64,000 nt of DNA, from positions 1 to 64,000 of the forward strand of contig JAPOQN010000068.1 in assembly GCA_026710655.1 (NCBI GenBank), read 5' to 3'. Within the stretch, counting starts at the first letter, position 1, and each line of letters opens with the position of its first letter. A program made the translations under genes and the position numbers. Under the pieces are notes generated by a model. The model did no database searches and had not been told where the DNA came from. It was given only the letters and a program-made list of their open reading frames with translations. Source of the stretch: Chloroflexota bacterium (GTDB lineage: Bacteria; Chloroflexota; Dehalococcoidia; Tepidiformales; Tepidiformaceae). Positions 1 to 6,801 of the stretch are shown piece by piece.

Positions 1-100
1 CCCCCCCGTCCACCGGCCCAGCGGGCGGCGGCCCAAGGACGCCCCCGCCCGCGCCCCCCCCGCCCCCCCCCCACCCCCGCCCACCCCGCCCCTCGCGGAG
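1..100. other. Poly-C low-complexity stretch at window edge
   Basis: The first ~95 bases are almost pure C with runs of up to 11-12 C. The frame that leads into the isomerase fragment is open here but would encode mostly proline. That does not look like the isomerase family upstream of its conserved C-terminal region. I read this as probable poor sequence or an assembly end rather than a real proline-rich domain. Confidence 0.5.
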
Positions 101-472
101 GTGCTCGCCTCCCTGCAGGCCGGCGACTACCTCGCCCTCCTCGCCTACCTCCCCCGCACCCCGGAGACCACTGCCGCCCTCCAGGACCTCCGCCTCCGCC
201 TGCGCGACCGCCACGGCGTCGCCACCACGGTCGGCTTCGGGCCGCGCTACCTGCACTCCACTGGACAGCTGCACAAGGGCGGCCCGCCCAGCGGCGCCTT
301 CGTCCAGATCGTGCGCGACGACCCCGCCGACGCCCCCGTGCCCGGCAAGCCATACACCTTCGCCCAGCTCAAGGCCGCGCAGGCGCAGGGCGACCTCGAA
401 GCCCTGCTCGCCCGTGGACGGCGCGTCGCCCGCGTCACCCTCGAGGAGCTCGCCGCCGAGGCGGGAGCCTGA
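2..472 (+). CDS. Glucose-6-phosphate isomerase, C-terminal fragment (possibly of a transaldolase/isomerase fusion)
   Basis: This is the 3' end of a gene cut by the window start; it stops with TGA at 470-472. Recognisable protein begins near base 86 (LAEVLASLQAGDYLALLAYL). It includes GFGPRYLHSTGQLHKGGPPS, typical of the C-terminal sugar-isomerase domain of bacterial glucose-6-phosphate isomerases, often fused behind a transaldolase. The enzyme interconverts glucose-6-phosphate and fructose-6-phosphate in the cytoplasm. A GTG at 101 could be mistaken for a start, but the family is far longer than 123 residues. The frame between bases 2 and 85 encodes implausible proline-rich sequence. The stop lies 8 nt before the next gene, so the two are probably co-transcribed. 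Confidence 0.8.
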   Translation, partial: PPVHRPSGRRPKDAPARAPPAPPPPPPTPPLAEVLASLQAGDYLALLAYLPRTPETTAALQDLRLRLRDRHGVATTVGFGPRYLHSTGQLHKGGPPSGAFVQIVRDDPADAPVPGKPYTFAQLKAAQAQGDLEALLARGRRVARVTLEELAAEAGA

Positions 473-480
473 CGCCCCCA

Positions 481-1440
481 ATGGCTGAAGACGCAACAGA
501 CGAGGCAACGGACGAAGCAGCGGACGGCGCGGAACCATCGCGCCAGCTGCGCCTGGTCGGGACCGCGCTCCTCGACGAACTCGAAGCGACGGCCCGCGAT
601 CTCGCCCAGGCCGCCGGCGACGAGATAACCGCCGCCCTCGGGCGCTCCGTCGCCGTCGACTACAAGACGGAGGGCAAGTCGGAAGAGGCCGCGCCAACCG
701 ACCCCGTCTCCGAAGTCGACCGCGCGGTCGAGCAGATGATCCGCGAGCGCCTCGCCGAGCGCTTCCCCGACCACGCCATCCTCGGCGAAGAGCAGGAAGA
801 CGCCCCCCTCCTCGATGCCGAGTACCTCTGGGCCATCGACCCCGTTGATGGCACGACCAACTTCGTCAACCGCTACCCCCTCTTCGCTGCTTCGGTGGGC
901 GTCCTGCACGAGGGCGTCCCCGTGGCCGGGGCTATCTGGTGTTCCGCCAGCCACGGCCTTGGCCCCGGCGTCTATCACGCCCACCACGGCGGGCCGCTCA
1001 ACTTCGATGGCGAGCCCGTGTCCTCCGTCGAGAACACCGGTGTTCGGCGCAGCCTCAGCGCCGCTCCCGGCGGAGCTCCCGGACGCTCCGCCAGCTGGGA
1101 CAACCGCGTCACCGGCTCTGCCGCCATCGAGTGCGCGTACGTGGCTGCCGGCATCTTCACGACGGCCCAGTTCTGGGGCGTCCACGCCTGGGACCTCGCC
1201 GCGGGCATCGTCCTCGTCGAAGCGGCCGGCCGCGAGGCCCTGATCCGCGAGGGCAACATCTGGAAGCCCTTCGAGCGCTTCACCCCACCCTCCCGCGTTC
1301 GTGAGGACCGCACCCCCACCCTCCGCGACTGGTCCCGCCCCGTGCTCGTCGGCACCTCCGAGGGGATCACGCAGTTGCGTGAGCGCATCCGACGCCCCGG
1401 CATCCTCCAGCGCGCCGCCCGCCGCCTCCGCCGTCGCTAG
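481..1440 (+). CDS. Inositol-monophosphatase-family phosphatase
   Basis: This 319-aa protein is a Mg-dependent sugar or inositol phosphatase, hydrolysing substrates such as inositol-1-phosphate, fructose-1,6-bisphosphate or PAP. The family metal-site motifs are all present: GEE at residues 102-104, DPVDGTTNF at 120-128 and WD at 237-238. An acidic ~20-residue N-terminal extension precedes the fold and a basic Arg-rich tail (RRLRRR) ends it; both exceed the family core. The ATG at 481 follows the isomerase stop by 8 nt. The substrate cannot be fixed from sequence. Its stop shares a palindromic CTAG with the stop of the convergent oligoribonuclease gene. Confidence 0.85.
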   Translation: MAEDATDEATDEAADGAEPSRQLRLVGTALLDELEATARDLAQAAGDEITAALGRSVAVDYKTEGKSEEAAPTDPVSEVDRAVEQMIRERLAERFPDHAILGEEQEDAPLLDAEYLWAIDPVDGTTNFVNRYPLFAASVGVLHEGVPVAGAIWCSASHGLGPGVYHAHHGGPLNFDGEPVSSVENTGVRRSLSAAPGGAPGRSASWDNRVTGSAAIECAYVAAGIFTTAQFWGVHAWDLAAGIVLVEAAGREALIREGNIWKPFERFTPPSRVREDRTPTLRDWSRPVLVGTSEGITQLRERIRRPGILQRAARRLRRR

Positions 1441-1979
1441 CGGAACACCTGCTCCCGGTAGTAACGCAGCTCCGCGATCGACTCGAGGATGTCGCCCCGC
1501 GCCCGGTGCGCCTCCCCCTTGGGAAAGCGCTCAAGCTCCGGGTACCAGCGCAGCGCCAGCTCCTTCACCGTCGACACGTCCACCGTGCGGTAGTGCAGGT
1601 GCTGCGCCACCTCCGGCATCCACCGTTCGAGGAAACGCCGGTCGTGACTGACGGAATTCCCAGCCAGTGGCGACTGCCCTTCGGACGTGTGTTGCCGCAG
1701 GTACTCCAGCAGCAATGCCTCCGCCTCTTCGAGCCCCACCCGCGAGGCCCGCACCGCCTCCGTCAGCCCCGATTGGCCGTGCTGCTTCACGCACCACTCG
1801 TCCATCAGCGCCAGCACCGCTTCCGGCTGGTGCACGATCAGGTCGATCCCCTCGTCGAGCTCCCGCAGCTCCCCGTCCGTTACGACCGCCGCCACTTCCA
1901 GCACGTGGTGGCGCTCGACGTCGAGGCCCGTCATCTCCATGTCGATCCAGACCAGCGGTGGTCGAGCTTTGTCTGCCAT
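1437..1979 (-). CDS. orn: Oligoribonuclease (DEDDh 3'-5' exoribonuclease)
   Basis: Orn degrades 2-5-nt RNA fragments to mononucleotides as the last step of mRNA turnover and hydrolyses pGpG from c-di-GMP breakdown. The 180-aa length is typical. Exonuclease motifs are visible: WIDMEMTGLD at residues 11-20 with the catalytic Asp/Glu, NSVSHDRRFLERWMP at 108-122, and the HRARGD block near 158-163. The ATG at 1979 directly precedes MADKARPPLVWIDMEMTG. The frame stays open upstream on this strand, but that extension lies opposite the next plus-strand gene and has no family similarity. The gene converges on the phosphatase gene with a 4-bp overlap. Confidence 0.93.
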   Translation of the reverse strand: MADKARPPLVWIDMEMTGLDVERHHVLEVAAVVTDGELRELDEGIDLIVHQPEAVLALMDEWCVKQHGQSGLTEAVRASRVGLEEAEALLLEYLRQHTSEGQSPLAGNSVSHDRRFLERWMPEVAQHLHYRTVDVSTVKELALRWYPELERFPKGEAHRARGDILESIAELRYYREQVFR

Positions 1980-2014
1980 CTCCCGATCGTAGCGCGATGC
2001 CGCCCCTGTGGCGC

Positions 2015-2020
2015 TAGAAT
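2015..2020 (+). promoter_or_regulatory. -10 element (TAGAAT), leaderless-type
   Basis: TAGAAT ends 8 nt before the ATG at 2029. There is no Shine-Dalgarno sequence, and transcription would start at or next to the start codon. Confidence 0.55.
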
Positions 2021-2028
2021 CCCAGCCG

Positions 2029-2493
2029 ATGGGACCGCTGGACATCTTCGACTGGCTCGCCAAGGAGGAGTGGCTCGCCATCCTCCGCATCGGGCTCGGC
2101 CTCTGGTGGCTCGAAAGCGTGCGCCACAAGGACCTCCGCGGCTTCCTCGGCGGCGGCTCGCGCGGCTGGGTCGAAGGCCTCGTCGAGGACCACCCCATCC
2201 CCGCCTTCGCCAACGTCCTCAAGGCCACCGCTCTCCGCAGCGAACGAACCTGGGTGATCACCTCCTGGCTGGTCGTCCTCGGCGAGTTCGCCGCCGGCGT
2301 CAGCATCACTCTCGGCTTCCTCACCTTCGCGGGGCTCGTGCTGGCCGCCTTCCTGAACCTCAACTACCTGCTGCTGGCAGGGTTGAAGGACCAGGGCGAG
2401 CAGGGCCAGAACCTCATGATGATTCTCATCGCGGTCGTCCTCTTCGCGACCGGGGCCGGCCAGGTCTGGGGCGTGGACGCCGCTATCTTCTAG
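2029..2493 (+). CDS. DoxX-like small integral membrane protein
   Basis: This 154-aa hydrophobic protein resembles the DoxX/TQO-small-subunit family, whose members are four-helix membrane proteins of mostly unclear role, some linked to quinone redox. Hydrophobic segments lie around residues 15-28, 75-95, 97-120 and 127-145. A polar loop rich in Arg and Gly lies between segments 1 and 2. I chose the ATG at 2029 over an in-frame GTG at 2008, because a -10 hexamer ends 8 nt before the ATG and overlaps the alternative start. Family assignment rests on length and topology, so the function stays open. Confidence 0.65.
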   Translation: MGPLDIFDWLAKEEWLAILRIGLGLWWLESVRHKDLRGFLGGGSRGWVEGLVEDHPIPAFANVLKATALRSERTWVITSWLVVLGEFAAGVSITLGFLTFAGLVLAAFLNLNYLLLAGLKDQGEQGQNLMMILIAVVLFATGAGQVWGVDAAIF

Positions 2494-2514
2494 GGGCGCT
2501 TGCCTCTCGCGCCC
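2494..2514 (+). other. GC hairpin between membrane-protein and thioesterase genes
   Basis: GGGCGC (2494-2499) and GCGCCC (2509-2514) form a 6-bp stem with a 9-nt loop just after the stop codon at 2491-2493. No U-run follows, so it is not a clear intrinsic terminator. It may stabilise a transcript end or mean nothing. Confidence 0.3.
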
Positions 2515-2534
2515 GGGGCTCCCACGATCGGCCC

Positions 2535-2939
2535 GTGCCCTTCTCCATCTCCTACCCCACCCGCCACACCGACACCTTCACCGACACCGGCTTCGTGCAC
2601 GCGGGCGTCCTCCTCGCGCTTACCGAGCTCGCCTACGCTGCCTTCGAGGAGCACTGTGGCGTCTCCAAGCCCGACCACGTTGTCGCCGTCCAGCGCGAAA
2701 CCCGCGCCGTCTACCACGCTCCCCTCCCCTGGCGCGATGGGGCGACCATCGAGGTCACGACCACGAGCGCCGATGATCGCGGCTTCGAGCAGGAGTTCTC
2801 CGTGCGCTCCACCGCCCGCGGGACGCCCGTCGCGACCTTCGTCCACGCCTGGGCCTGGCTCGACACCGTGACCGGCCGTGGCGTCCCCCTCCCCCCCGAC
2901 GTGCAGTTCCTGCTCCAGCGAGGCGGAGCCCCTTCGTGA
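2535..2939 (+). CDS. Hotdog-fold acyl-CoA thioesterase (4HBT family)
   Basis: This 134-aa protein has the length and pattern of YbgC/FadM-type thioesterases, which hydrolyse acyl-CoA esters. The N-terminal strand and helix read ISYPTRHTDTFTDTGFVHAG followed by VLLALTELAYAAFEEHCG, the usual layout in which the helix packs inside the curved sheet. A typical second strand block (AVQRETRAVYHAPLPW) follows. The GTG at 2535 is the first plausible start, 41 nt after the previous gene. The stop overlaps the next start as GTGA, so translation is coupled to the phosphodiesterase gene. Substrate chain length cannot be read from the sequence. Confidence 0.7.
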   Translation: MPFSISYPTRHTDTFTDTGFVHAGVLLALTELAYAAFEEHCGVSKPDHVVAVQRETRAVYHAPLPWRDGATIEVTTTSADDRGFEQEFSVRSTARGTPVATFVHAWAWLDTVTGRGVPLPPDVQFLLQRGGAPS

Positions 2940-3640
2940 GCTGCCCCCGGCCGGAAGGGCGCCCGATCGCCATCGCCCACCGCGCCGGCAACGACCTCCC
3001 CCGCCTCGATCGCGCCAGGGCACTCGGCGCCGATCTCGCAGAGCTCGATGTGTGGCTCCACCGCGGGCGCATCGAGGTGCGCCACGCGCAGACCGTCGGC
3101 CCCCTCCCCCTCCTCCGCGAGCGCTGGCGCCTCTCGCCCGGCTGGGGTCCCCGCCTTGAGCTCGACGCCGTCATCGAAGCCGCCGGCCGCGACGTACAAC
3201 TGATGGTCGACCTGAAGTCCGACACGCTCGCGCTCTCCGAAGCCGTCGTCGACGCCTTCGAGCGTGGCCTGCCGGGCGCGCCCTACGCCGTCACCACGCG
3301 CGAGTGGTGGCTGCTTGAGCCGTTCGAGGGACGCGACCACGTCTGCCTCCTCCCCTCCGCCGCCTGGCCCCACGAGCTTGCCGAACTCCTGCCTGCCCTC
3401 GGCGAGCGCTTCCACGCCCTCTCTATGCACATCACGCTCGTGGAGCCCGCCCTCATGAGCGAGCTCGCCGGGCGTGGCGTCTCTACCTGCGTGTGGCCCG
3501 TGAACACCCCGGAGGACCTTGAGCGCGTCCTCGGCGCGGGAGCGACGGGCGTCAATAGCGACAACCTCGACCTCCTCGCAGGGGTCGTTGAGAGCGCCGG
3601 CGCCTCCCGCGAATCGGTGGCCGGGGGTGGACCCTCGTGA
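2936..3640 (+). CDS. Glycerophosphodiester phosphodiesterase-like protein
   Basis: This 234-aa protein has the GDPD-type TIM barrel pattern; such enzymes cleave glycerophosphodiesters to glycerol-3-phosphate and an alcohol. IAHRAGND carries the first catalytic His, AELDVWL gives the metal-binding Glu and Asp, and EVRHAQT the second His. The usual HD after that strand is HA here. A late VNSDNLDLL block matches the barrel end (normally G..TD.P). GTG at 2936 overlaps the thioesterase stop (GTGA). The divergent residues make a phosphodiesterase of different substrate range possible. Confidence 0.72.
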   Translation: MSCPRPEGRPIAIAHRAGNDLPRLDRARALGADLAELDVWLHRGRIEVRHAQTVGPLPLLRERWRLSPGWGPRLELDAVIEAAGRDVQLMVDLKSDTLALSEAVVDAFERGLPGAPYAVTTREWWLLEPFEGRDHVCLLPSAAWPHELAELLPALGERFHALSMHITLVEPALMSELAGRGVSTCVWPVNTPEDLERVLGAGATGVNSDNLDLLAGVVESAGASRESVAGGGPS

Positions 3641-3670
3641 ACCGAAGTTTGCTCAACGCACTCGATGCTC

Positions 3671-3676
3671 TACGCT
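3671..3676 (+). promoter_or_regulatory. -10 element (TACGCT), leaderless-type
   Basis: TACGCT ends 7 nt before the ATG at 3684. An overlapping TAGATT (3676-3681) would sit only 2 nt from the start and is a worse fit. No Shine-Dalgarno sequence is visible. Confidence 0.45.
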
Positions 3677-3683
3677 AGATTCG

Positions 3684-4658
3684 ATGAGCGCCATCTGGGC
3701 TGAGGGCCTGACCAAGCACTTCGACGAGGTTCGCGCCGTCGACGGCATCGACCTCGACATCGCGGCCGGGACTATCTTTGGTTTCCTCGGCCAGAACGGC
3801 TCCGGCAAGACCACCACCATCCGCATGCTCACCACCCTCCTGCGCCCCACCGCCGGGAGGGCGCGCGTCGATGGCTTCGACATCCTCGACGACGCCCGTG
3901 CGGTACGGAATCGCATCGGCGTCGCCCTCCAGGAGGCCGGCCTCGATGACATCCAGACCGGCCGCGAGCTGCTCACCCTCCAGGCCCGTCTCTTCGGCCT
4001 GCGCGGTGGAGCGCGCCGCCGGCGCATCGAGGAGTTGCTCGCCATCGTTGATCTCGAGGACGCAGCCGACCGCGCCGTCGGTACCTACTCGGGCGGTATG
4101 AAGCGCCGCCTCGACCTCGCCGCCGCCCTCGTCCACCGCCCCGGCGTCATCTTCCTCGACGAGCCGACAACCGGCCTCGACCCCGTCAGCCGTGAGGGCA
4201 TCTGGCGCTACGTGAACCGCCTCAGTGTCGAGGACGGCATCACCATCTTCCTCACCACCCAGTACCTGGAGGAGGCCGACCGCCTCGCCCACGACCTCGC
4301 CATCATCGACGAGGGCCGCATCATCGCGCGCGGCTCCCCCGCCGAGATGAAGGCCAGCATCGGCACCGATGTCGTGACCGTTGAGGTCGAAGCCCCGGAG
4401 GCGCTCGACCACGCCGCCGAAGTGGCCACGGCCGTGCCTGCCGTCGAACGCGTGCAGATCGCCGACGGCGCCGCCGTCGTCTACGTGCCCGATGGCGCCC
4501 GCGCTGTCGCCCGCATCGTCATCGCCCTCGACGATGCCGGTATCGAAGTCGGGAACGTCTCCATCTCCCGCCCCAGCCTGGACGACGTGTTCCTTGAGGC
4601 GACGGGTCACCACCTCCGCGTGGAGGAGCCTGCTCCCGTCGATGGGGGTGCGGCCTGA
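3684..4658 (+). CDS. ABC transporter ATP-binding protein (DrrA-type exporter)
   Basis: This 324-aa nucleotide-binding subunit energises export together with the permease encoded next. It shows Walker A GQNGSGKTTT (about residues 38-47), the ABC signature YSGGMKRRLDLA, Walker B VIFLDEPTTGLD and a switch His region (LTTQYLEEADRLA). A C-terminal ~90-residue domain follows, as in daunorubicin-resistance DrrA and other ABC-2 exporters. The ATG at 3684 precedes MSAIWAEGLTKHF, the normal family start. The stop codon shares a base with the permease start (TGATG). The exported compound is unknown; drug or lipid efflux is usual for the family. Confidence 0.88.
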   Translation: MSAIWAEGLTKHFDEVRAVDGIDLDIAAGTIFGFLGQNGSGKTTTIRMLTTLLRPTAGRARVDGFDILDDARAVRNRIGVALQEAGLDDIQTGRELLTLQARLFGLRGGARRRRIEELLAIVDLEDAADRAVGTYSGGMKRRLDLAAALVHRPGVIFLDEPTTGLDPVSREGIWRYVNRLSVEDGITIFLTTQYLEEADRLAHDLAIIDEGRIIARGSPAEMKASIGTDVVTVEVEAPEALDHAAEVATAVPAVERVQIADGAAVVYVPDGARAVARIVIALDDAGIEVGNVSISRPSLDDVFLEATGHHLRVEEPAPVDGGAA

Positions 4659-5419
4659 TGCACTCCCTCTCCACCATCTACTTCCTCACGGTGCGTTCCC
4701 TCCGCGAGGCCGTCCGCAACCCCGCCCAGGAAGTCGGCAACATCTTCGTCCCGCTCTTCTTCTTCGCCGTCACCGTCGGCTCCATCGGCTCGATCGCGGC
4801 CGACGCCTTCGGTATCGACAACTTCACCGGCTTCCAGGTGCCCGTCGCGATCCTCTCCGCCGCCTCCAGCATCTCCGCGAGCGCCGGCCTCGGCACCATC
4901 ACCGATATCCAGCGCGGCTACTTCGACAAGCTCCTGCTGACTCCCGCCCCCCGCTCCGCCATCGTCCTCGGCCGCATCACCGCCGATGGCGTCCGCTCCA
5001 TCATCATCACCGGCGTCATCGTCATCGTGGGGCTCATCTTCCGAACCGGCTTCGATACGGGCGTGCTCGGCGTGGTCCTGCTGCTGGCGGGATCGTTCTT
5101 CTTCGGCATGGCCTACTCCGGCTTCAACGCCGCCGTCGCCCTCCGCACGGGCAGCCCCCAGGCCGCTGCCGCCGGCGGCCTCCTCCTGTTCCCCCTGATC
5201 TTCCTCTCGACCGCCTTCGCCCCCAAGGAGGTCTTCGCCGACTGGCTCCAACTGCTCGCCACCATCAACCCCATCACCTACATCCTCGAGGCCCAGCGCT
5301 CACTCATCATCGAGGGCTGGAACTGGCTCGATCTGCTGCGGGGAGCGGCCGCCATCTTCGGGTTCGGCATCGCCTCCTTCACGCTCACCTTCCTCGCCCT
5401 GCGCTGGCGGACCTCATGA
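4658..5419 (+). CDS. ABC-2 type transporter permease
   Basis: This 253-aa membrane protein is the partner of the preceding ATPase. It has an N-terminal amphipathic stretch (LSTIYFLTVRSLREAVRNP) and about six hydrophobic segments: near 30-50, 58-75, 107-128, 135-155, 165-185 and 225-248. The conserved GYFDKLLLTPAPRSAIVLGR coupling loop of ABC-2 permeases is seen at about 87-106. The start overlaps the ATPase stop, and the protein ends in an ATGA overlap with the globin gene. One ATPase plus one permease would work as a 2+2 exporter. Confidence 0.86.
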   Translation: MHSLSTIYFLTVRSLREAVRNPAQEVGNIFVPLFFFAVTVGSIGSIAADAFGIDNFTGFQVPVAILSAASSISASAGLGTITDIQRGYFDKLLLTPAPRSAIVLGRITADGVRSIIITGVIVIVGLIFRTGFDTGVLGVVLLLAGSFFFGMAYSGFNAAVALRTGSPQAAAAGGLLLFPLIFLSTAFAPKEVFADWLQLLATINPITYILEAQRSLIIEGWNWLDLLRGAAAIFGFGIASFTLTFLALRWRTS

Positions 5420-5835
5420 GCGGCGAGACCCTCCTCGAACAGGTCGGCGGGCGCGAAGGCGTCGAGGCAATCGTCGAGACGTTCTACGACGCCGTCGCCG
5501 CCGACGCCCCCCTGCGCGCCCTCTACCCCGACGACCTCGCCCCCAGCCGCGAGAAGCTCGCCCTCTTCCTCGAGCAATGGCTGGGCGGCCAGCCCCGCTA
5601 CTCCGAGCGCTACGGCCACCCCCGCCTCCGCCGCCGCCACTTCCCCTTCGTCATCGCCGAACACCACGCCCAGAGCTGGCTGACGCACATGCGCGCCGCC
5701 CTCGAGTCGCAGGCGGTCCCCCCGGAGGCGTTCGATGCCATCTGGGGACGCCTGCAGCCGCTCGCCCACCACATGGTCAACGCCCACGAAGACGTCCCCC
5801 GCGATCCCCTCCCCGACGAGGCCTGGCTCACCTGA
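5416..5835 (+). CDS. Group II truncated haemoglobin (trHbO-like)
   Basis: This 139-aa haem protein probably handles O2, NO or peroxide in the cytoplasm. Key globin residues are visible. The B10 tyrosine lies in VETFYDAV, the proximal F8 histidine in RRRHFPFVI, and the G8 tryptophan in QSWLTHM that marks group II. The 2-over-2 fold length and a VNAHEDV end fit the family. The ATG overlaps the permease stop by 4 nt (ATGA), so it is expressed with the exporter. That pairing is unusual and its meaning is not evident. Confidence 0.88.
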   Translation: MSGETLLEQVGGREGVEAIVETFYDAVAADAPLRALYPDDLAPSREKLALFLEQWLGGQPRYSERYGHPRLRRRHFPFVIAEHHAQSWLTHMRAALESQAVPPEAFDAIWGRLQPLAHHMVNAHEDVPRDPLPDEAWLT

Positions 5836-5857
5836 ACGACCGCCCCTGTGAGCGTTG

Positions 5858-5863
5858 TATCGT
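5858..5863 (+). promoter_or_regulatory. -10 element (TATCGT), leaderless-type
   Basis: TATCGT ends 6 nt before the GTG at 5870. No ribosome-binding sequence lies between. Confidence 0.5.
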
Positions 5864-5869
5864 GCGCGC

Positions 5870-6607
5870 GTGACCGAGCCCCCGTCCCCCGAGCCCGAGG
5901 ATCTGACCCTCAGCCTGCACAACGTCACGGCCGCTCCCGGCCCTACCGCTGACAGCCTCGACGTGGTTCTGCAAACCAGCCGGGGCGAGATTCCCGGTAT
6001 CTTCCACCCGGTGCAGGGTGGCTCAGGGGCCGTCATCTGTGCGGGTGGCGCCATGGGTGGCCTCGACGGCCCGGCAGGCGGCCTCTTCGTCCGCCTCCCC
6101 GGTCTCCTGCTGCCCCGCAATGTGAGCGTGCTCCGTCTCGACTACCGCGAGCCAAATGCCTTCGAGGAGTGTGTCCTCGATATCCTCGCGGGCTGCTCTT
6201 TCCTGAAGGGCATCGGCGCCACCGATGCGGTCCTCGTTGGCCACAGCTTCGGCGGGGCGGTTGTCGTGAAGGCGGGCGCCCTCCACCCGATCGTGCGTGC
6301 GGTCGCCTCGCTCTCGCCCCAGCTCTACGGCACCCGCCAGGTCGAGGAGTTGGCCCGGCCCCTCCTGCTCGTGCACGGCAGCGCCGACGAAGTGCTTGAA
6401 GCCGAGGCCAGCGAGGATATCTACCGCCGCGCGGCCGACCCCAAGCAACTCGTCATCTACGGCGATGCCGGCCACGCGCTGGGCACTGTCGCGGAGGCGC
6501 TTGACGAGCTCGTGGCCACCTGGGTCGAGGCCCGCCTGCTGGGCGAACCCATGGAGAGCGGCCGCACCGTCGAGTGGCCCCCGGACTCCGATGCTGATAG
6601 CAGGTAG
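5870..6607 (+). CDS. Alpha/beta hydrolase (dienelactone-hydrolase-like)
   Basis: This 245-aa cytoplasmic hydrolase of unknown substrate has a visible catalytic triad: the nucleophile serine in GHSFGGAVV, an Asp in HGSADEV, and a His in GDAGHALG. Strand-turn patterns (AVICAGGAMGG, VLRLDYRE) fit the fold. The GTG at 5870 was chosen over an upstream TTG (5855) because a -10 hexamer sits 6 nt before the GTG. The C-terminus (ESGRTVEWPPDSDADSR) is a short polar tail. It stands alone and converges on ftsZ across a 178-bp gap. Confidence 0.8.
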   Translation: MTEPPSPEPEDLTLSLHNVTAAPGPTADSLDVVLQTSRGEIPGIFHPVQGGSGAVICAGGAMGGLDGPAGGLFVRLPGLLLPRNVSVLRLDYREPNAFEECVLDILAGCSFLKGIGATDAVLVGHSFGGAVVVKAGALHPIVRAVASLSPQLYGTRQVEELARPLLLVHGSADEVLEAEASEDIYRRAADPKQLVIYGDAGHALGTVAEALDELVATWVEARLLGEPMESGRTVEWPPDSDADSR

Positions 6608-6635
6608 TTGACGCCCTGTGCTACCTTGATTATCA

Positions 6636-6801
6636 GGCTGAAAGGAGAGGTGCCGCCGGCGGGGTGGCCGGCGCATAGCTCACAGAAAAGGACGGAACCT
6701 GTCGCCATCTCCCAAGGCTCCAGGTTCCGCCCGTCTGGTCGAGAAGCAGTCCTGCTGGACTCAACCGTGCGCTCGGTTTTGGCGGCTACCTCCTTTCAGC
6801 C
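6636..6801 (+). ncRNA. Candidate structured RNA or long inverted-repeat element spanning the ftsZ stop codon
   Basis: The ends pair perfectly over 12 bp (6636-6647, GGCTGAAAGGAG, with 6790-6801). After a small 4x3 internal loop they pair for 6 more bp (GCCGCC 6652-6657 with 6781-6786). Smaller hairpins lie inside: GCCGGC/GCCGGC (6655-6660/6667-6672), GGAACCTG/CAGGTTCC (6694-6701/6721-6728), AGTCC/GGACT (6748-6752/6757-6761, TGCT loop), and AACCG/CGGTT followed by TT (6763-6767/6774-6778). The layout, a closing stem enclosing several hairpins, looks like a structured RNA on either strand. It could also be a small mobile inverted-repeat element. I could not match it to tmRNA, RNase P, SRP or tRNA. 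The strand given is arbitrary. Confidence 0.45.

Noticed and set aside
1506-2534. Open plus-strand frame upstream of the thioesterase, opposite oligoribonuclease
   Set aside because: It is antisense to a clear orn gene and crosses the DoxX-like gene; only the part from 2535 looks like a protein.
6645-6720. tRNA-Ser-like opening GGAGAGGTGCCG
   Set aside because: No T-arm, anticodon arm or CCA end fits; the sequence pairs as an inverted repeat instead.
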